A stretch of 9,185 nucleotides of DNA. It comes from Candidatus Bathyarchaeota archaeon. GTDB lineage: Archaea > Thermoproteota > Bathyarchaeia > 40CM-2-53-6 > RBG-13-38-9. The stretch is taken from assembly GCA_026394315.1 (NCBI GenBank), contig JAPKYM010000166.1:1-9185 (forward strand), given 5' to 3'. Positions 1 through 6,459 of this stretch are shown piece after piece (the first letter of the stretch is position 1; each line of letters starts with the position of its first letter). The notes under the pieces are model-generated. The model was given only the letters and a program-made list of their open reading frames with translations. It searched no databases and was not told where the DNA came from. The translations under genes were made by a program, and so were the position numbers.

Positions 1-330
1 GAATCCTATTGCGATAGCAGCGAGACTTGCAAATACACCCCCAGCAATCACGTAAAGGAAGGTGGGTAATGGAGTTGCAACGAGATTAAAGGCCAGAACT
101 GCGACCACGTAGGCGCCCAAGCCGTAATAGATCACATGGCCGAAATTAATGTAACCTGAGAACCCGGTGAAAATATTCAAGCTATAGGCCAGAATCAGTA
201 ATTCAATCATTGCATAGAGGTATGCAGTTGTAGCGGCTTCAGTCATAAAACCTATGATGCCAACTACAACAGCAAAAGCAAGGGATATTATCAGGCTGCT
301 TTTTCCCAGAAGATTCTTAGTACTCATCAT
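1..330 (-). CDS. livM: LivM-type ABC transporter permease, partial (N-terminal ~110 residues)
   Basis: This is an inner permease subunit of a branched-chain amino acid type (HAAT family) ABC importer, which forms the membrane channel with LivH. The gene runs off the left edge, so only the N-terminal part is seen. Reading the minus strand from the ATG at 328-330 gives MMSTKNLLGKSSLII, then a hydrophobic segment and the LivM hallmark GFSGYINFGHVIYYGLGAY at about residues 56-74, followed by another membrane segment. Full-length family members have about 300-350 residues. The start lies 4 bases after the livH stop, with a purine-rich GAGGCGG about 8 bases upstream that can act as ribosome binding site; a second in-frame ATG is at 325-327. 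The tight spacing shows co-transcription with livH. ATPase genes livG and livF would be expected further left. The transported solute cannot be told; amino acids, amides or urea are all possible in this family. Confidence 0.9.
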   Translation of the reverse strand, partial: MMSTKNLLGKSSLIISLAFAVVVGIIGFMTEAATTAYLYAMIELLILAYSLNIFTGFSGYINFGHVIYYGLGAYVVAVLAFNLVATPLPTFLYVIAGGVFASLAAIAIGF

Positions 331-334
331 TGTT

Positions 335-1198
335 CTACCGCCTCTTTCCGAATAAACCTTCAGGTCTTATCAAGAAGGTCAATACCAGTATAATGTACGA
401 TACGGCAGGAGCCATTCCTTGGGTCCAGTAACTCCCTGTGAAGCTCGTTGCTAACCCAATTATCAGACCCGCAACTAGGCAGCCGACTGGATCGCCCACC
501 GTTCCGAGGATGACTATTGTGAAGGCGTAAAGCGAAAAGGGGAGACCGCCATACGGCTCTATGGGGTATACGAGTGAGATAAGCGCTCCTGAGAATACCG
601 TTAGAGTAATGCCAATGGTAAACCCCGCTGCATAGATCTTATTGACATTGATTCCGACGAGACTGGCAGCTTTCCAGTTTGACACCGTAGCCCGGATGCT
701 TCTCCCAAAATATGTGTAATTCAAAACCACTAGCAGCACGATGGTTGTGATAACTGAAACAATTGCTGGAAGCAATTTGTTTCCTGGAATTACTACTTCA
801 GCCACCACCCAGTTTGGATAGAAGACTGGTACGGTTCTGGTAAGTGGCTCCCAAGCAACCAACATAGAGTTTGACAATATGCTTGATACACCGAAAAGTA
901 CCATCAATGATCTTAAGCCTACTGTTCTTACGATATGTCGAATCAGGAAATAGTATAGCCCAGCACCTAAGACTGCACCTACTAAGATGGCAACAGGAAA
1001 CCCAATAATCGGATCAAGAGCAAAGACTGCATTCAACCAAAAGATGACGTAGCAGCCGAGTATCACCAAGTCGCCGCTTGCGATGTTGAATATTCTCATT
1101 ATGCCGAATATTATCGTCATACCAATCGACGCTAATGACAAGATCAGTCCTACAAGAACACCGGTAACAATAGTTTGCGCCAAAAGGTCAAGAAACAT
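335..1198 (-). CDS. livH: LivH-type ABC transporter permease
   Basis: This 287-residue polytopic membrane protein is the second permease subunit of a HAAT-type importer and pairs with LivM. Length and pattern fit a complete family member. The N-terminal signature LASIGMTIIFGIMRIFNIASGDLVILGCY region (residues 22-50) corresponds to the family's glycine-rich first helices. The cytoplasmic coupling loop that contacts the ATPase is at about residues 168-210 (NWKAASLVGINVNKIYAAGF). The C-terminus IRPEGLFGKRR (277-287) is typical. About eight hydrophobic segments are visible. The ATG start is supported by a GGAGTGA Shine-Dalgarno at 1205-1211, 6 bases upstream. It sits between a degenerate binding-protein gene upstream and livM downstream, the standard K-H-M order. 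The permeases appear intact even though the binding-protein gene does not, so they may use a binding protein encoded elsewhere. The substrate is unknown. Confidence 0.93.
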   Translation of the reverse strand: MFLDLLAQTIVTGVLVGLILSLASIGMTIIFGIMRIFNIASGDLVILGCYVIFWLNAVFALDPIIGFPVAILVGAVLGAGLYYFLIRHIVRTVGLRSLMVLFGVSSILSNSMLVAWEPLTRTVPVFYPNWVVAEVVIPGNKLLPAIVSVITTIVLLVVLNYTYFGRSIRATVSNWKAASLVGINVNKIYAAGFTIGITLTVFSGALISLVYPIEPYGGLPFSLYAFTIVILGTVGDPVGCLVAGLIIGLATSFTGSYWTQGMAPAVSYIILVLTFLIRPEGLFGKRR

Positions 1199-1245
1199 AT
1201 CTATTCACTCCATAGTGTGGCAAAGGAAAGAAAGGCATGTGTGAC

Positions 1246-1524
1246 CTATTTAATCGTAGACCATTTTGTCATCGGATATCTCAGTGGCGCCTTGGCAACG
1301 CGCGCGCGTGCTGCAGAACCGGTTAGAGGTTTGGTTCCGCCGATCCTGACTTTGTTCTGTCCATCGCTCGTCCGAGTGGTCATTGTTGGGCTTGTAGTCG
1401 TCGGTATAGACGGTTTGTAATATTGCGATATTCCGTATCCTGCAGCAGCTAGTGCACTCGCAGCTACAATGCCACCAGCGTATTTCAGATAGTTGCGTCG
1501 GGTAATCTTCTTATCATCACTCAA
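1246..1524 (-). pseudogene. internally deleted periplasmic-type substrate-binding protein (LivK-like) remnant
   Basis: The reading frame starts with SDDKKITRRNYLKYAGG, a twin-arginine export leader (RRNYLKY), then a hydrophobic core and a Thr/Ser-rich linker typical of archaeal surface-tethered binding proteins. The mature part opens with KVRIGGTKPLTGSAA, the first beta-strand signature of LivK-type binding proteins (IxIGGTxPLTG). The frame then passes through ARARVAKAPLRYPMTKW and stops. In the family, a motif such as VAKAxLxYPMPxW lies at the extreme C-terminus, so N- and C-terminal ends seem fused directly, with over 300 residues missing compared with the usual 400-450. The downstream gap of 47 bases to livH is normal. 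I place the start at TTG 1522-1524 (or TTG 1528-1530) because the more upstream TTG at 1549-1551 lies only about 10 bases from the TATA box and would precede the transcript start. The product cannot bind solute. It could be a true deletion or an assembly collapse. Confidence 0.75.
1298..1309. repeat. (CG)5 palindrome at the probable deletion joint
   Basis: ACGCGCGCGCGT is a perfect 12-base palindrome with five CG repeats, out of keeping with the moderate GC of the surroundings. It lies where the N-terminal part of the binding-protein gene meets its C-terminal part (encoding Ala-Arg-Ala-Arg-Val). Alternating CG tracts can form Z-DNA and promote deletion. That link is inference. Confidence 0.6.
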
Positions 1525-1557
1525 GCTCAATACCCAGAGTGCGTGTAACAAATTCTG

Positions 1558-1572
1558 TATTTATAAGTTTCG
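1558..1572 (-). promoter_or_regulatory. archaeal BRE/TATA promoter of the liv operon
   Basis: On the minus strand the sequence CGAAACTTATAAATA combines a purine/A-rich BRE-like element with a TATA box (CTTATAAATA). Initiation about 25 bases downstream of the box centre would fall near 1535-1538, giving a near-leaderless transcript that begins just before TTG 1528-1530 or TTG 1522-1524. It lies 20-35 bases downstream of the stop of the preceding membrane-protein gene, so the liv genes have their own promoter. This is the clearest promoter in the window. Confidence 0.65.
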
Positions 1573-1584
1573 TAGTGCGCGCTA
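1573..1584. promoter_or_regulatory. imperfect palindrome next to the liv BRE/TATA, possible operator
   Basis: TAGTGCGCGCTA is a 12-base palindrome with one mismatched pair, directly upstream of the BRE/TATA element of the liv operon. The position suits a transcription-regulator site, but short palindromes are common by chance and no second copy was found. Confidence 0.25.
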
Positions 1585-1594
1585 ACCGTATGCA

Positions 1595-2656
1595 TCAATG
1601 TCTTGCAGATCTCCAAAGAACTATCCCAGCCAATACTGCCAGAAAAGTCACCGCAGGTGGAAGAAGGATTGCTTGTAGAGTCAGCCTTTGGAGCAAGACC
1701 TCTTGGGCAAAGCTAAGCCTGAACGTATAGGACAGCAATATTCCAATAAAGGCTCCCAGGGCAATTTCTGCCATTTCAATTCTTTTTGCAGTCCAGCTGA
1801 AGAGTTCAAGAAGAACAATTGTTGTCATTACGAAGACCAGCAATCGGGTTATCGTTTCCAAGGTTCGAGTCAAGTGTAAATAGGAAATCGATATTTCGAC
1901 AATCAATGCCAGACTCAAGAAAGAAACAATGCCTGCAAAACAGTGTCTTGAATCAAAGGGCGCTAATCCTGATCCCCTATCTTCGACACGCCTTCGCAAA
2001 ATAAGCACGATTAAAAGAACAATAGAGGCGTAGGCTACCAAGGTCGCCACGAAGATTATTGTTGAGATCTCAAAAGAAAGGTCGTAAAGATATAGAAGAA
2101 TAGGCATAACAAGGGTAAGTATTGATGAGAAGAGTTTGAAGAACACCCCCAGGGACAAGTTTATTGCTTCACGATTTCTAACATAGTATGCAAGTAGTGC
2201 CACCCATCCGAACTGAACTACAACCAAAGAAAGCCTTTCGACCAGAACCATCAATGTTGACAATGATGGACTGATATCAACAGGAAGGAATGATAGAATG
2301 GCTAGGGTGAAGGCTTCGCCGATTCCAAAGCCCGCTGCAAAGCTTAGATGCCCACAAAGGTTAGCATTTCTTAGATTTGAATTCTTGGTGAGAAAGATAT
2401 AGGCGGAAAGAACTTCAAGCAATTCCAGTGCAGCAAGTGTAGTAACATATTGGATTGTGTCAGGTTTCGATAGGAGTGGGAAGCCAAACCATAATGCCGA
2501 CAGCAGAACCATCTTTGAAGAGATAGCGCAGGCCCAGCTTAGCCAGCCCGTCAGGAAGAGGCCACGGTCAAGATGAAGCTTCTTCACAAATAGCAACAGT
2601 GGAACTAGCCCCGCCGCAAACAACGTCAAGCTATTCAGATAGTACATCCCACTCAC
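1595..2656 (-). CDS. polytopic membrane protein, YhfC/PrsW-like fold, degenerate active site
   Basis: The 353-residue product has about ten hydrophobic segments and no export leader. Motifs recall the YhfC/PrsW group of putative intramembrane metallopeptidases: ELLE (78-81) in a helix, GFGIGEAF with Glu114 (109-116) in the next, and ER at 140-141 followed seven residues later by Gln148 in VVVQFGW. In those families the helix after ER usually carries a histidine; Gln takes its place here, so catalysis is doubtful. The C-terminal half (about 170-350) is a further bundle of helices that I do not recognise. The start is GTG at 2654-2656; ATG at 2645-2647, three codons later, is equally plausible. 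It lies 136 bases downstream of the zinc-ribbon gene on the same strand and just ahead of the liv promoter. The membrane location is firm. The family link is motif-based and tentative, and no substrate can be named. Confidence 0.8.
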   Translation of the reverse strand: MSGMYYLNSLTLFAAGLVPLLLFVKKLHLDRGLFLTGWLSWACAISSKMVLLSALWFGFPLLSKPDTIQYVTTLAALELLEVLSAYIFLTKNSNLRNANLCGHLSFAAGFGIGEAFTLAILSFLPVDISPSLSTLMVLVERLSLVVVQFGWVALLAYYVRNREAINLSLGVFFKLFSSILTLVMPILLYLYDLSFEISTIIFVATLVAYASIVLLIVLILRRRVEDRGSGLAPFDSRHCFAGIVSFLSLALIVEISISYLHLTRTLETITRLLVFVMTTIVLLELFSWTAKRIEMAEIALGAFIGILLSYTFRLSFAQEVLLQRLTLQAILLPPAVTFLAVLAGIVLWRSARH

Positions 2657-2740
2657 TTTATCGGAACCTATCCCTACGATTTCATTGGAATTGTTGATAT
2701 GAAGTCTTCCCTTGCTGACTATAGATAATCTTCGTTTTGG

Positions 2741-2755
2741 ATTTACTTAGTAAAT
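2741..2755. repeat. AT-rich inverted repeat ATTTACT-T-AGTAAAT
   Basis: Two perfect 7-base arms flank one base, in the 136-base gap between the zinc-ribbon gene and the membrane-protein gene (2657-2792). It is followed on the plus strand by an A/T-rich run. It lies about 85 bases upstream of the membrane-protein start, so it may be an operator, or part of a weak transcript end for the zinc-ribbon gene. No convincing TATA box was found in the rest of the gap; ATTATCTATAG near 2716-2728 is the best candidate. Confidence 0.35.
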
Positions 2756-2792
2756 TTTAAGAAGCAGTTAACGCGTGCGGAGTGGTCTGGAG

Positions 2793-3335
2793 TCATTGTT
2801 CCTGCCCGCAGCTATAGCAGTACTCTGATTGGGTGGGAATTGGAGTCCCACATTTTGAACAGAACTTCTTCGGGACAGGGCCAGTCAGTTCTTGGTCGGT
2901 AATCATTATGACCAAGTTCGATGAGGACAACTTCTCAATTTTGGGTATGCTTCTGAGCGTTTTTCCAACATCCATCGGTGTCCCATTCGCCTCCGCAGAG
3001 ACGACCCTCTTGTCCAAGACGATATCTATCTTCACCGTCAACTCGCTCATTCCTTGGTAGACCTTTAGAAAATTGGAAGTTGCGTCCAAAACTACATCGG
3101 CAACTGACGCATCAAGAATCGTTAAGGTCAAGTCTGGATAGTAGGGGGGTTTGGGAAAGCCCTCTGGCGGCTCAGGTATCACTAGAGTCTGGGCCTTGAA
3201 ACCCTTCTCGTTTAGTCTTGCAGCAAACTCTTCCGTACGAGGATCTGAGTCTCTCGGATTCTTCCAGACTAGAACCGCTAAGCCTTCCTCCTTATAGGGT
3301 CTAATGAAGTCCATTGGTGAATATGTGGAGCTCAT
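2793..3335 (-). CDS. hypothetical protein with C-terminal zinc ribbon
   Basis: This 180-residue soluble protein has no leader or membrane segment. Residues 1-150 form an unrecognised alpha/beta domain: predicted strands VLVWKN (21-26), LTLTILDA (69-76), VKIDIVLD (101-108) and LVIMITD (141-147), a proline-rich linker PEPPEGFPKPPYYP (54-67), and a helix TEEFAARLNEKG. The alternation and the final hydrophobic strands could suit a ligand- or protein-binding domain. Residues 157-178 form a zinc ribbon with CSKCG (Cys159, Cys162) and CYSCG (Cys173, Cys176), a form very common at the ends of archaeal proteins and usually structural or protein-binding. The ATG at 3333-3335 is taken as start; ATG at 3312-3314 is an alternative. 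A purine-rich GAGAGG lies rather far (15 bases) upstream. The gene is probably transcribed alone. I do not recognise the family and assign no function. Confidence 0.8.
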   Translation of the reverse strand: MSSTYSPMDFIRPYKEEGLAVLVWKNPRDSDPRTEEFAARLNEKGFKAQTLVIPEPPEGFPKPPYYPDLTLTILDASVADVVLDATSNFLKVYQGMSELTVKIDIVLDKRVVSAEANGTPMDVGKTLRSIPKIEKLSSSNLVIMITDQELTGPVPKKFCSKCGTPIPTQSEYCYSCGQEQ

Positions 3336-3381
3336 GATCGATCATACCATCCTCTCAGCCAAGATTCGGGAAGAAGAGCTG

Positions 3382-3389
3382 CTTAAAGC
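3382..3389 (-). promoter_or_regulatory. weak TATA-like element upstream of the zinc-ribbon gene
   Basis: On the minus strand AAAGAAGCTTTAAGC offers an A/G-rich BRE-like stretch before a TTTAAG core. Initiation 25 bases downstream would be near 3360, leaving a leader of about 25 bases before ATG 3335. The match to a TATA consensus is only partial. Confidence 0.3.
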
Positions 3390-3442
3390 TTCTTTGATCG
3401 CAGTTGCGTATCGCCGTTCTCGCAGTTACAAGTGCGCTCGAT

Positions 3443-3465
3443 CTTCAGATTCACAGAATCTCAAG
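3443..3465. terminator. hairpin downstream of the surface-protein operon
   Basis: CTT-C-AGATTC-ACA-GAATCT-C-AAG folds into a 6-bp perfect stem with a 3-base loop, extended by 3 bp beyond a C-C mismatch. It lies 24 bases after the stop of the hydrolase-like gene on the minus strand. There is no T-tract after it, and archaeal termination depends more on T-tracts than hairpins, so it may instead protect or process the 3' end. The rest of 3336-3488 holds only the weak promoter of the zinc-ribbon gene. Confidence 0.35.
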
Positions 3466-3488
3466 TGCATCCTTTCAACTAGAGGCGG

Positions 3489-5240
3489 CTACCATATTCT
3501 GCTTCTTACGTTTTTCAAATTGGCAACGTAGACTAGGACTGTAACGATAGAGGTGATGATTGATACAACGGTTAGTGACCATACTGGTTCGGAGGAGTAC
3601 TTTCTTGCTTCCCATTTTGCAGTGATTGTTTTGGGGGTATTCATGATCACACGATGGTAGAGACTTCGGCCGCTGGGGTCGTCACTCCACCCAGCAAACA
3701 AGGCTTCCTCTTCATTAAGACTCTTTGCGGATTCAAAGTTCACAGTAATTGCGGCTGTACTATTCGCGTCATACCAGCCGTCACCATGGATCTTACCGTA
3801 TTCAGACTTGACTGTTAGGAGATATTGGGAGACATATCTAGGTTTGAGAGAGATGTCTTGGTCCAGGGATAGATTTGTTCTGTTGTTCTTCTCGCCATTT
3901 GCCCAAGAGACTAAGTGCAGTCTCTCTTTCTCTGAGAGTTGTACTTCACTTGGTATCTCGAAGGAATGGTTACCTTTTTCCAAGGATAGTCGCAATGAGC
4001 CTGAATCATCTGTCTTGTATGTTTGATCGTCAATCTTGATACTCTGAGCGGCTGCTCCAGCCTCAACAACTACCCTTATCTTGTCTGATACCTCTATCTC
4101 CATCTCTCTTGAAATTCCAAGGATCTCAGAACCATCCTGACGGAGCACCAATGCTATTGCCATAAGACTCCTCGAAGACTGGTTCGTAACGAAAACGACT
4201 GGAAGAGAGCAGTTCCGCTCTCTTCCGAGAACGACGTCTCTCAAGGCTAAGAACGTTTTCTGTTCTAAGTCGAAGATAGCGACTTGTTGTCGTTCAGTGT
4301 TGATAATTGGTAATATAGAGGCATTGATTTGGAATATTTCGTACTGAGAGACTCTGGCTGGATAGTAGACATCAATTTGTTCTCTTCCTTTTGAGGAACC
4401 ATTTATGGATTCGCCATTCTGCGCCCTAGGGATGAGGTTTTCGATCTTCTTTAGATTTGAGGTTCTGATTCTTTCTAAGAACTCTGTAGCGATTGCTAAT
4501 GGCTTCGAATCATAAGACCCGTCCTTCTCTAGAGTGAAGACTTCATGTTCAACTCCTTTCAGGAGTTGCCAACCCTTGTGAAACCAATGGGTTCCGTACC
4601 AGCCCTCCTCGGGGAGGTTCTTGTAGTACTCTTCTCCTTGTGGCCAGAACCAGGCCAATTCGCCATACATAAGGAGAGTGCTTCGGCGGACATTTCTCGA
4701 ATTACGGGCGCTCATGTATAGCGCTATGCCGCTTGAGGTCCTATGTTTCTCGATCATTTCCTTCCAGTCCAACATCGAAGTTATTATTATCGCTGCATCT
4801 GGACCAGGGTCATTCTCTTCAGGAATAGTTAATTCATATGCCAGTGCTACACCTCCAGTTGAGTAACCTACGACAAAGGCGTATGCGTAACCTGAGCTTC
4901 TTACCCACTTGCAGATCTTGGAGATCAGTCTACTATCAACCCGGTATGATATCTCTCCTTCACTGAGAGCAAGCATTCCATAGCGGCCTGACAGATCTTG
5001 TATGAAACGCATAGTGTTTAGGGACTCTAGCCTGTACGGATTGACTGTCACATATGTTGTTGTGAATTGGCCACCTCCAAGCCAGACTACGCAGGAGTCA
5101 GCTTCAGGTCTAGGCCAGTGGTACCAGCTGTAACCGGCGATCTTCTCAGCTGTAGCAATTCTGTGGGGAGTCTCAGTAGTTGCCAGGTAAAGCGGCATAG
5201 AGACCGTAATCAGCATGATAAAAGAAAGTAGTCTAAGCAT
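3489..5240 (-). CDS. membrane-anchored surface protein: alpha/beta-hydrolase-like domain plus B-repeat-like modules
   Basis: This 583-residue protein begins with a Sec-type leader (about 1-21). Residues 48-260 look like an alpha/beta hydrolase: strand VVWLGGG (51-57), nucleophile elbow VVGYSTGG (123-130, Ser127), strand IIITSMLDW, strand LLMYGELAWF (189-198, Glu194 a possible acid), and GVEHEVF with His232 at the place of the catalytic histidine. Residues 290-395 look beta-rich. Residues 397-468 and 471-545 form two beta modules; the second has LLTVKS, GDGWYDAN and PKTITAKW, signatures of divergent InlB B-repeat-like domains. A single hydrophobic helix (about 553-574) and a basic tail NLKNVRSR anchor it with the bulk outside the cell. 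The ATG overlaps the end of the upstream gene by 8 bases, so translation is probably coupled. Several N-x-S/T sequons suit a surface glycoprotein. Substrate unknown: esterase, peptidase or a non-catalytic binding role are open. Confidence 0.82.
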   Translation of the reverse strand: MLRLLSFIMLITVSMPLYLATTETPHRIATAEKIAGYSWYHWPRPEADSCVVWLGGGQFTTTYVTVNPYRLESLNTMRFIQDLSGRYGMLALSEGEISYRVDSRLISKICKWVRSSGYAYAFVVGYSTGGVALAYELTIPEENDPGPDAAIIITSMLDWKEMIEKHRTSSGIALYMSARNSRNVRRSTLLMYGELAWFWPQGEEYYKNLPEEGWYGTHWFHKGWQLLKGVEHEVFTLEKDGSYDSKPLAIATEFLERIRTSNLKKIENLIPRAQNGESINGSSKGREQIDVYYPARVSQYEIFQINASILPIINTERQQVAIFDLEQKTFLALRDVVLGRERNCSLPVVFVTNQSSRSLMAIALVLRQDGSEILGISREMEIEVSDKIRVVVEAGAAAQSIKIDDQTYKTDDSGSLRLSLEKGNHSFEIPSEVQLSEKERLHLVSWANGEKNNRTNLSLDQDISLKPRYVSQYLLTVKSEYGKIHGDGWYDANSTAAITVNFESAKSLNEEEALFAGWSDDPSGRSLYHRVIMNTPKTITAKWEARKYSSEPVWSLTVVSIITSIVTVLVYVANLKNVRSRIW

Positions 5241-6267
5241 GATTCCTCATCCTGCTCAATATTACTCCCACAATCCCGATGTTGCATATGATTATCAGGA
5301 CTAGCGCCGTTACGTGGAGTCGGGGTGTCTGTTCTATCTGCCATTCAGCTTCAACAGTCTTCGGAGAGGACATCTTGATTTGAGTGGATGAGGCTGACGC
5401 ACCTGAGTCTCCACGCCAGCTCTTGAAAACGTATTTCTCAGGGACAATCCAGGAATCTGCTGGGCCATATACTGATCTTGGAACTGAAATAGTTGCGTTG
5501 AAATCCACTGGATACCATCCTTCACCCTGAATGCTGCTTAAGCTTGACTTGACAGTCAGGTAATATTCGGTGCCGTACTCGGCATCTAGGGCGGTATCGC
5601 CATTGATTTCAAGGATCAGTGGGTTACTAGTTGCACCATCACTCCATTTCAGGAAGCTTAATCGTGAGTCAGCTGTCAGGTTGATAATTTGTGGAACCTC
5701 TACCCGATATCTGCCTGGTTTTGTCCTGATCTTGGCCACTCCAAGAGTGTCGGTTTTGATTTTGGCGTCGTTGATTCTGATTACTGCATCTTTGATGGGC
5801 AGCTCCAAGGTCATCTCGAGACTTTCGTGCCCACTGATCCTCACAGAGAAAGTTCTATGTAGTGACTCGTTTTCGTAGATCCACCTTTCCGCATACCAGT
5901 ATCTCAGTAGAGCCTCAAGCTTGAGCTCGCCTTCTCCTGGTGGAGCTCGAAGATTCAAGAGAAAAGACTTGGAGCCGTTGCCCTCTAAGTAAAAGACTCT
6001 CGGATCCAGCATAGTATCGGAGTTGAGGTCATAGATTCCTATGTTACTCATTGTCCTTTGCCGGCAGGAATATGTGACTGACACATTGACCGTGAACTTC
6101 TGACCTGGGGAGACACTCTCTGGAGAGATCAATTTTCCAAGTGTTATCTTAGATTCAGGCGTTATTGCTCCTTCAGACAGACCCACAGCTTGTAGGGCTA
6201 CAAGAAATTGAAGCAACATCAGCAATATGAACATACGTTTCATTTGATCATCGTGTCTTGCTTTCAT
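5233..6267 (-). CDS. membrane-anchored surface protein sharing C-terminal modules with its downstream neighbour
   Basis: This 344-residue protein has an N-terminal leader (MKRMFILLMLLQFLVALQAVG if read from ATG 6241-6243; the longer start at 6267 adds eight residues). Residues 40-150 are beta-rich and resemble an Ig-like or CARDB-like sandwich (VSPGQKFTVNVSVTY, then SKSFLLNLRAPPGEGELKLEA). Residues 160-231 form a PEGA-like strand pair (VIRINDAKIKTDTLG, YRVEVP) and a first B-repeat-like unit (LSFLKWSDG). Residues 233-309 form a second unit (YYLTVKS, GEGWYPVD, FKSWRGD, PKTVEAEW). A membrane helix at about 319-337 and a short basic tail SRMRNHA follow. The last 180 residues align by eye with the end of the hydrolase-like protein encoded just downstream. 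It is first in a two-gene operon and overlaps the next gene by 8 bases. It has no visible catalytic motif; a binding, scaffold or partner role is inferred. Confidence 0.82.
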   Translation of the reverse strand: MKARHDDQMKRMFILLMLLQFLVALQAVGLSEGAITPESKITLGKLISPESVSPGQKFTVNVSVTYSCRQRTMSNIGIYDLNSDTMLDPRVFYLEGNGSKSFLLNLRAPPGEGELKLEALLRYWYAERWIYENESLHRTFSVRISGHESLEMTLELPIKDAVIRINDAKIKTDTLGVAKIRTKPGRYRVEVPQIINLTADSRLSFLKWSDGATSNPLILEINGDTALDAEYGTEYYLTVKSSLSSIQGEGWYPVDFNATISVPRSVYGPADSWIVPEKYVFKSWRGDSGASASSTQIKMSSPKTVEAEWQIEQTPRLHVTALVLIIICNIGIVGVILSRMRNHA

Positions 6268-6278
6268 GTAATCATGAG

Positions 6279-6296
6279 GACAAACTATGATTTGTC
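6279..6296. promoter_or_regulatory. inverted repeat in the leader of the surface-protein operon
   Basis: GACAAA-CTATGA-TTTGTC has perfect 6-base arms and a 6-base spacer, 12 bases upstream of the first start codon of the surface-protein operon. It could be an operator overlapping the transcription start or a leader hairpin. Chance occurrence is possible. Confidence 0.35.
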
Positions 6297-6300
6297 ATTG

Positions 6301-6310
6301 CTAATATTAG
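6301..6310 (-). promoter_or_regulatory. candidate TATA region of the surface-protein operon
   Basis: CTAATATTAG, a perfect 10-base palindrome, is AT-rich and about 35 bases upstream of ATG 6267, a plausible TATA position giving a transcript start near 6278. A second AT-rich element (CAATATTTAG on the minus strand, about 6345-6354) is an alternative and could serve either strand of this divergent gap (6268-6459). I cannot assign promoters firmly. Confidence 0.3.
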
Positions 6311-6459
6311 TACTATCATTTGCACGCGCTATTAGATTCCAGACAACTAAATATTGTAGATGTCAACATACTACACACAAAATTGTCAGATGAGTTGCCT
6401 ATTTGCTGACTGAAATACTACTATCACTGGGTGTCTGATTGAATCCCGAAGGTCGAACG

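Noticed and set aside
1539..1551. TTG 1549-1551 as start of the binding-protein remnant
   Set aside because: It is about 10 bases from the TATA box, upstream of the expected transcript start, and adds residues before a normal twin-arginine leader.
1175..2004. Plus-strand frames opposite livH, the binding-protein remnant and the membrane-protein gene
   Set aside because: They lie antisense to frames with clear family motifs or membrane pattern and have no start signals or recognisable domains.
3489..5240. Classification of the hydrolase-like protein as an S-layer protein or adhesin of the InlB type
   Set aside because: Only the stalk modules resemble B-repeats; there are no leucine-rich repeats, and the N-terminal half has an alpha/beta-hydrolase pattern.
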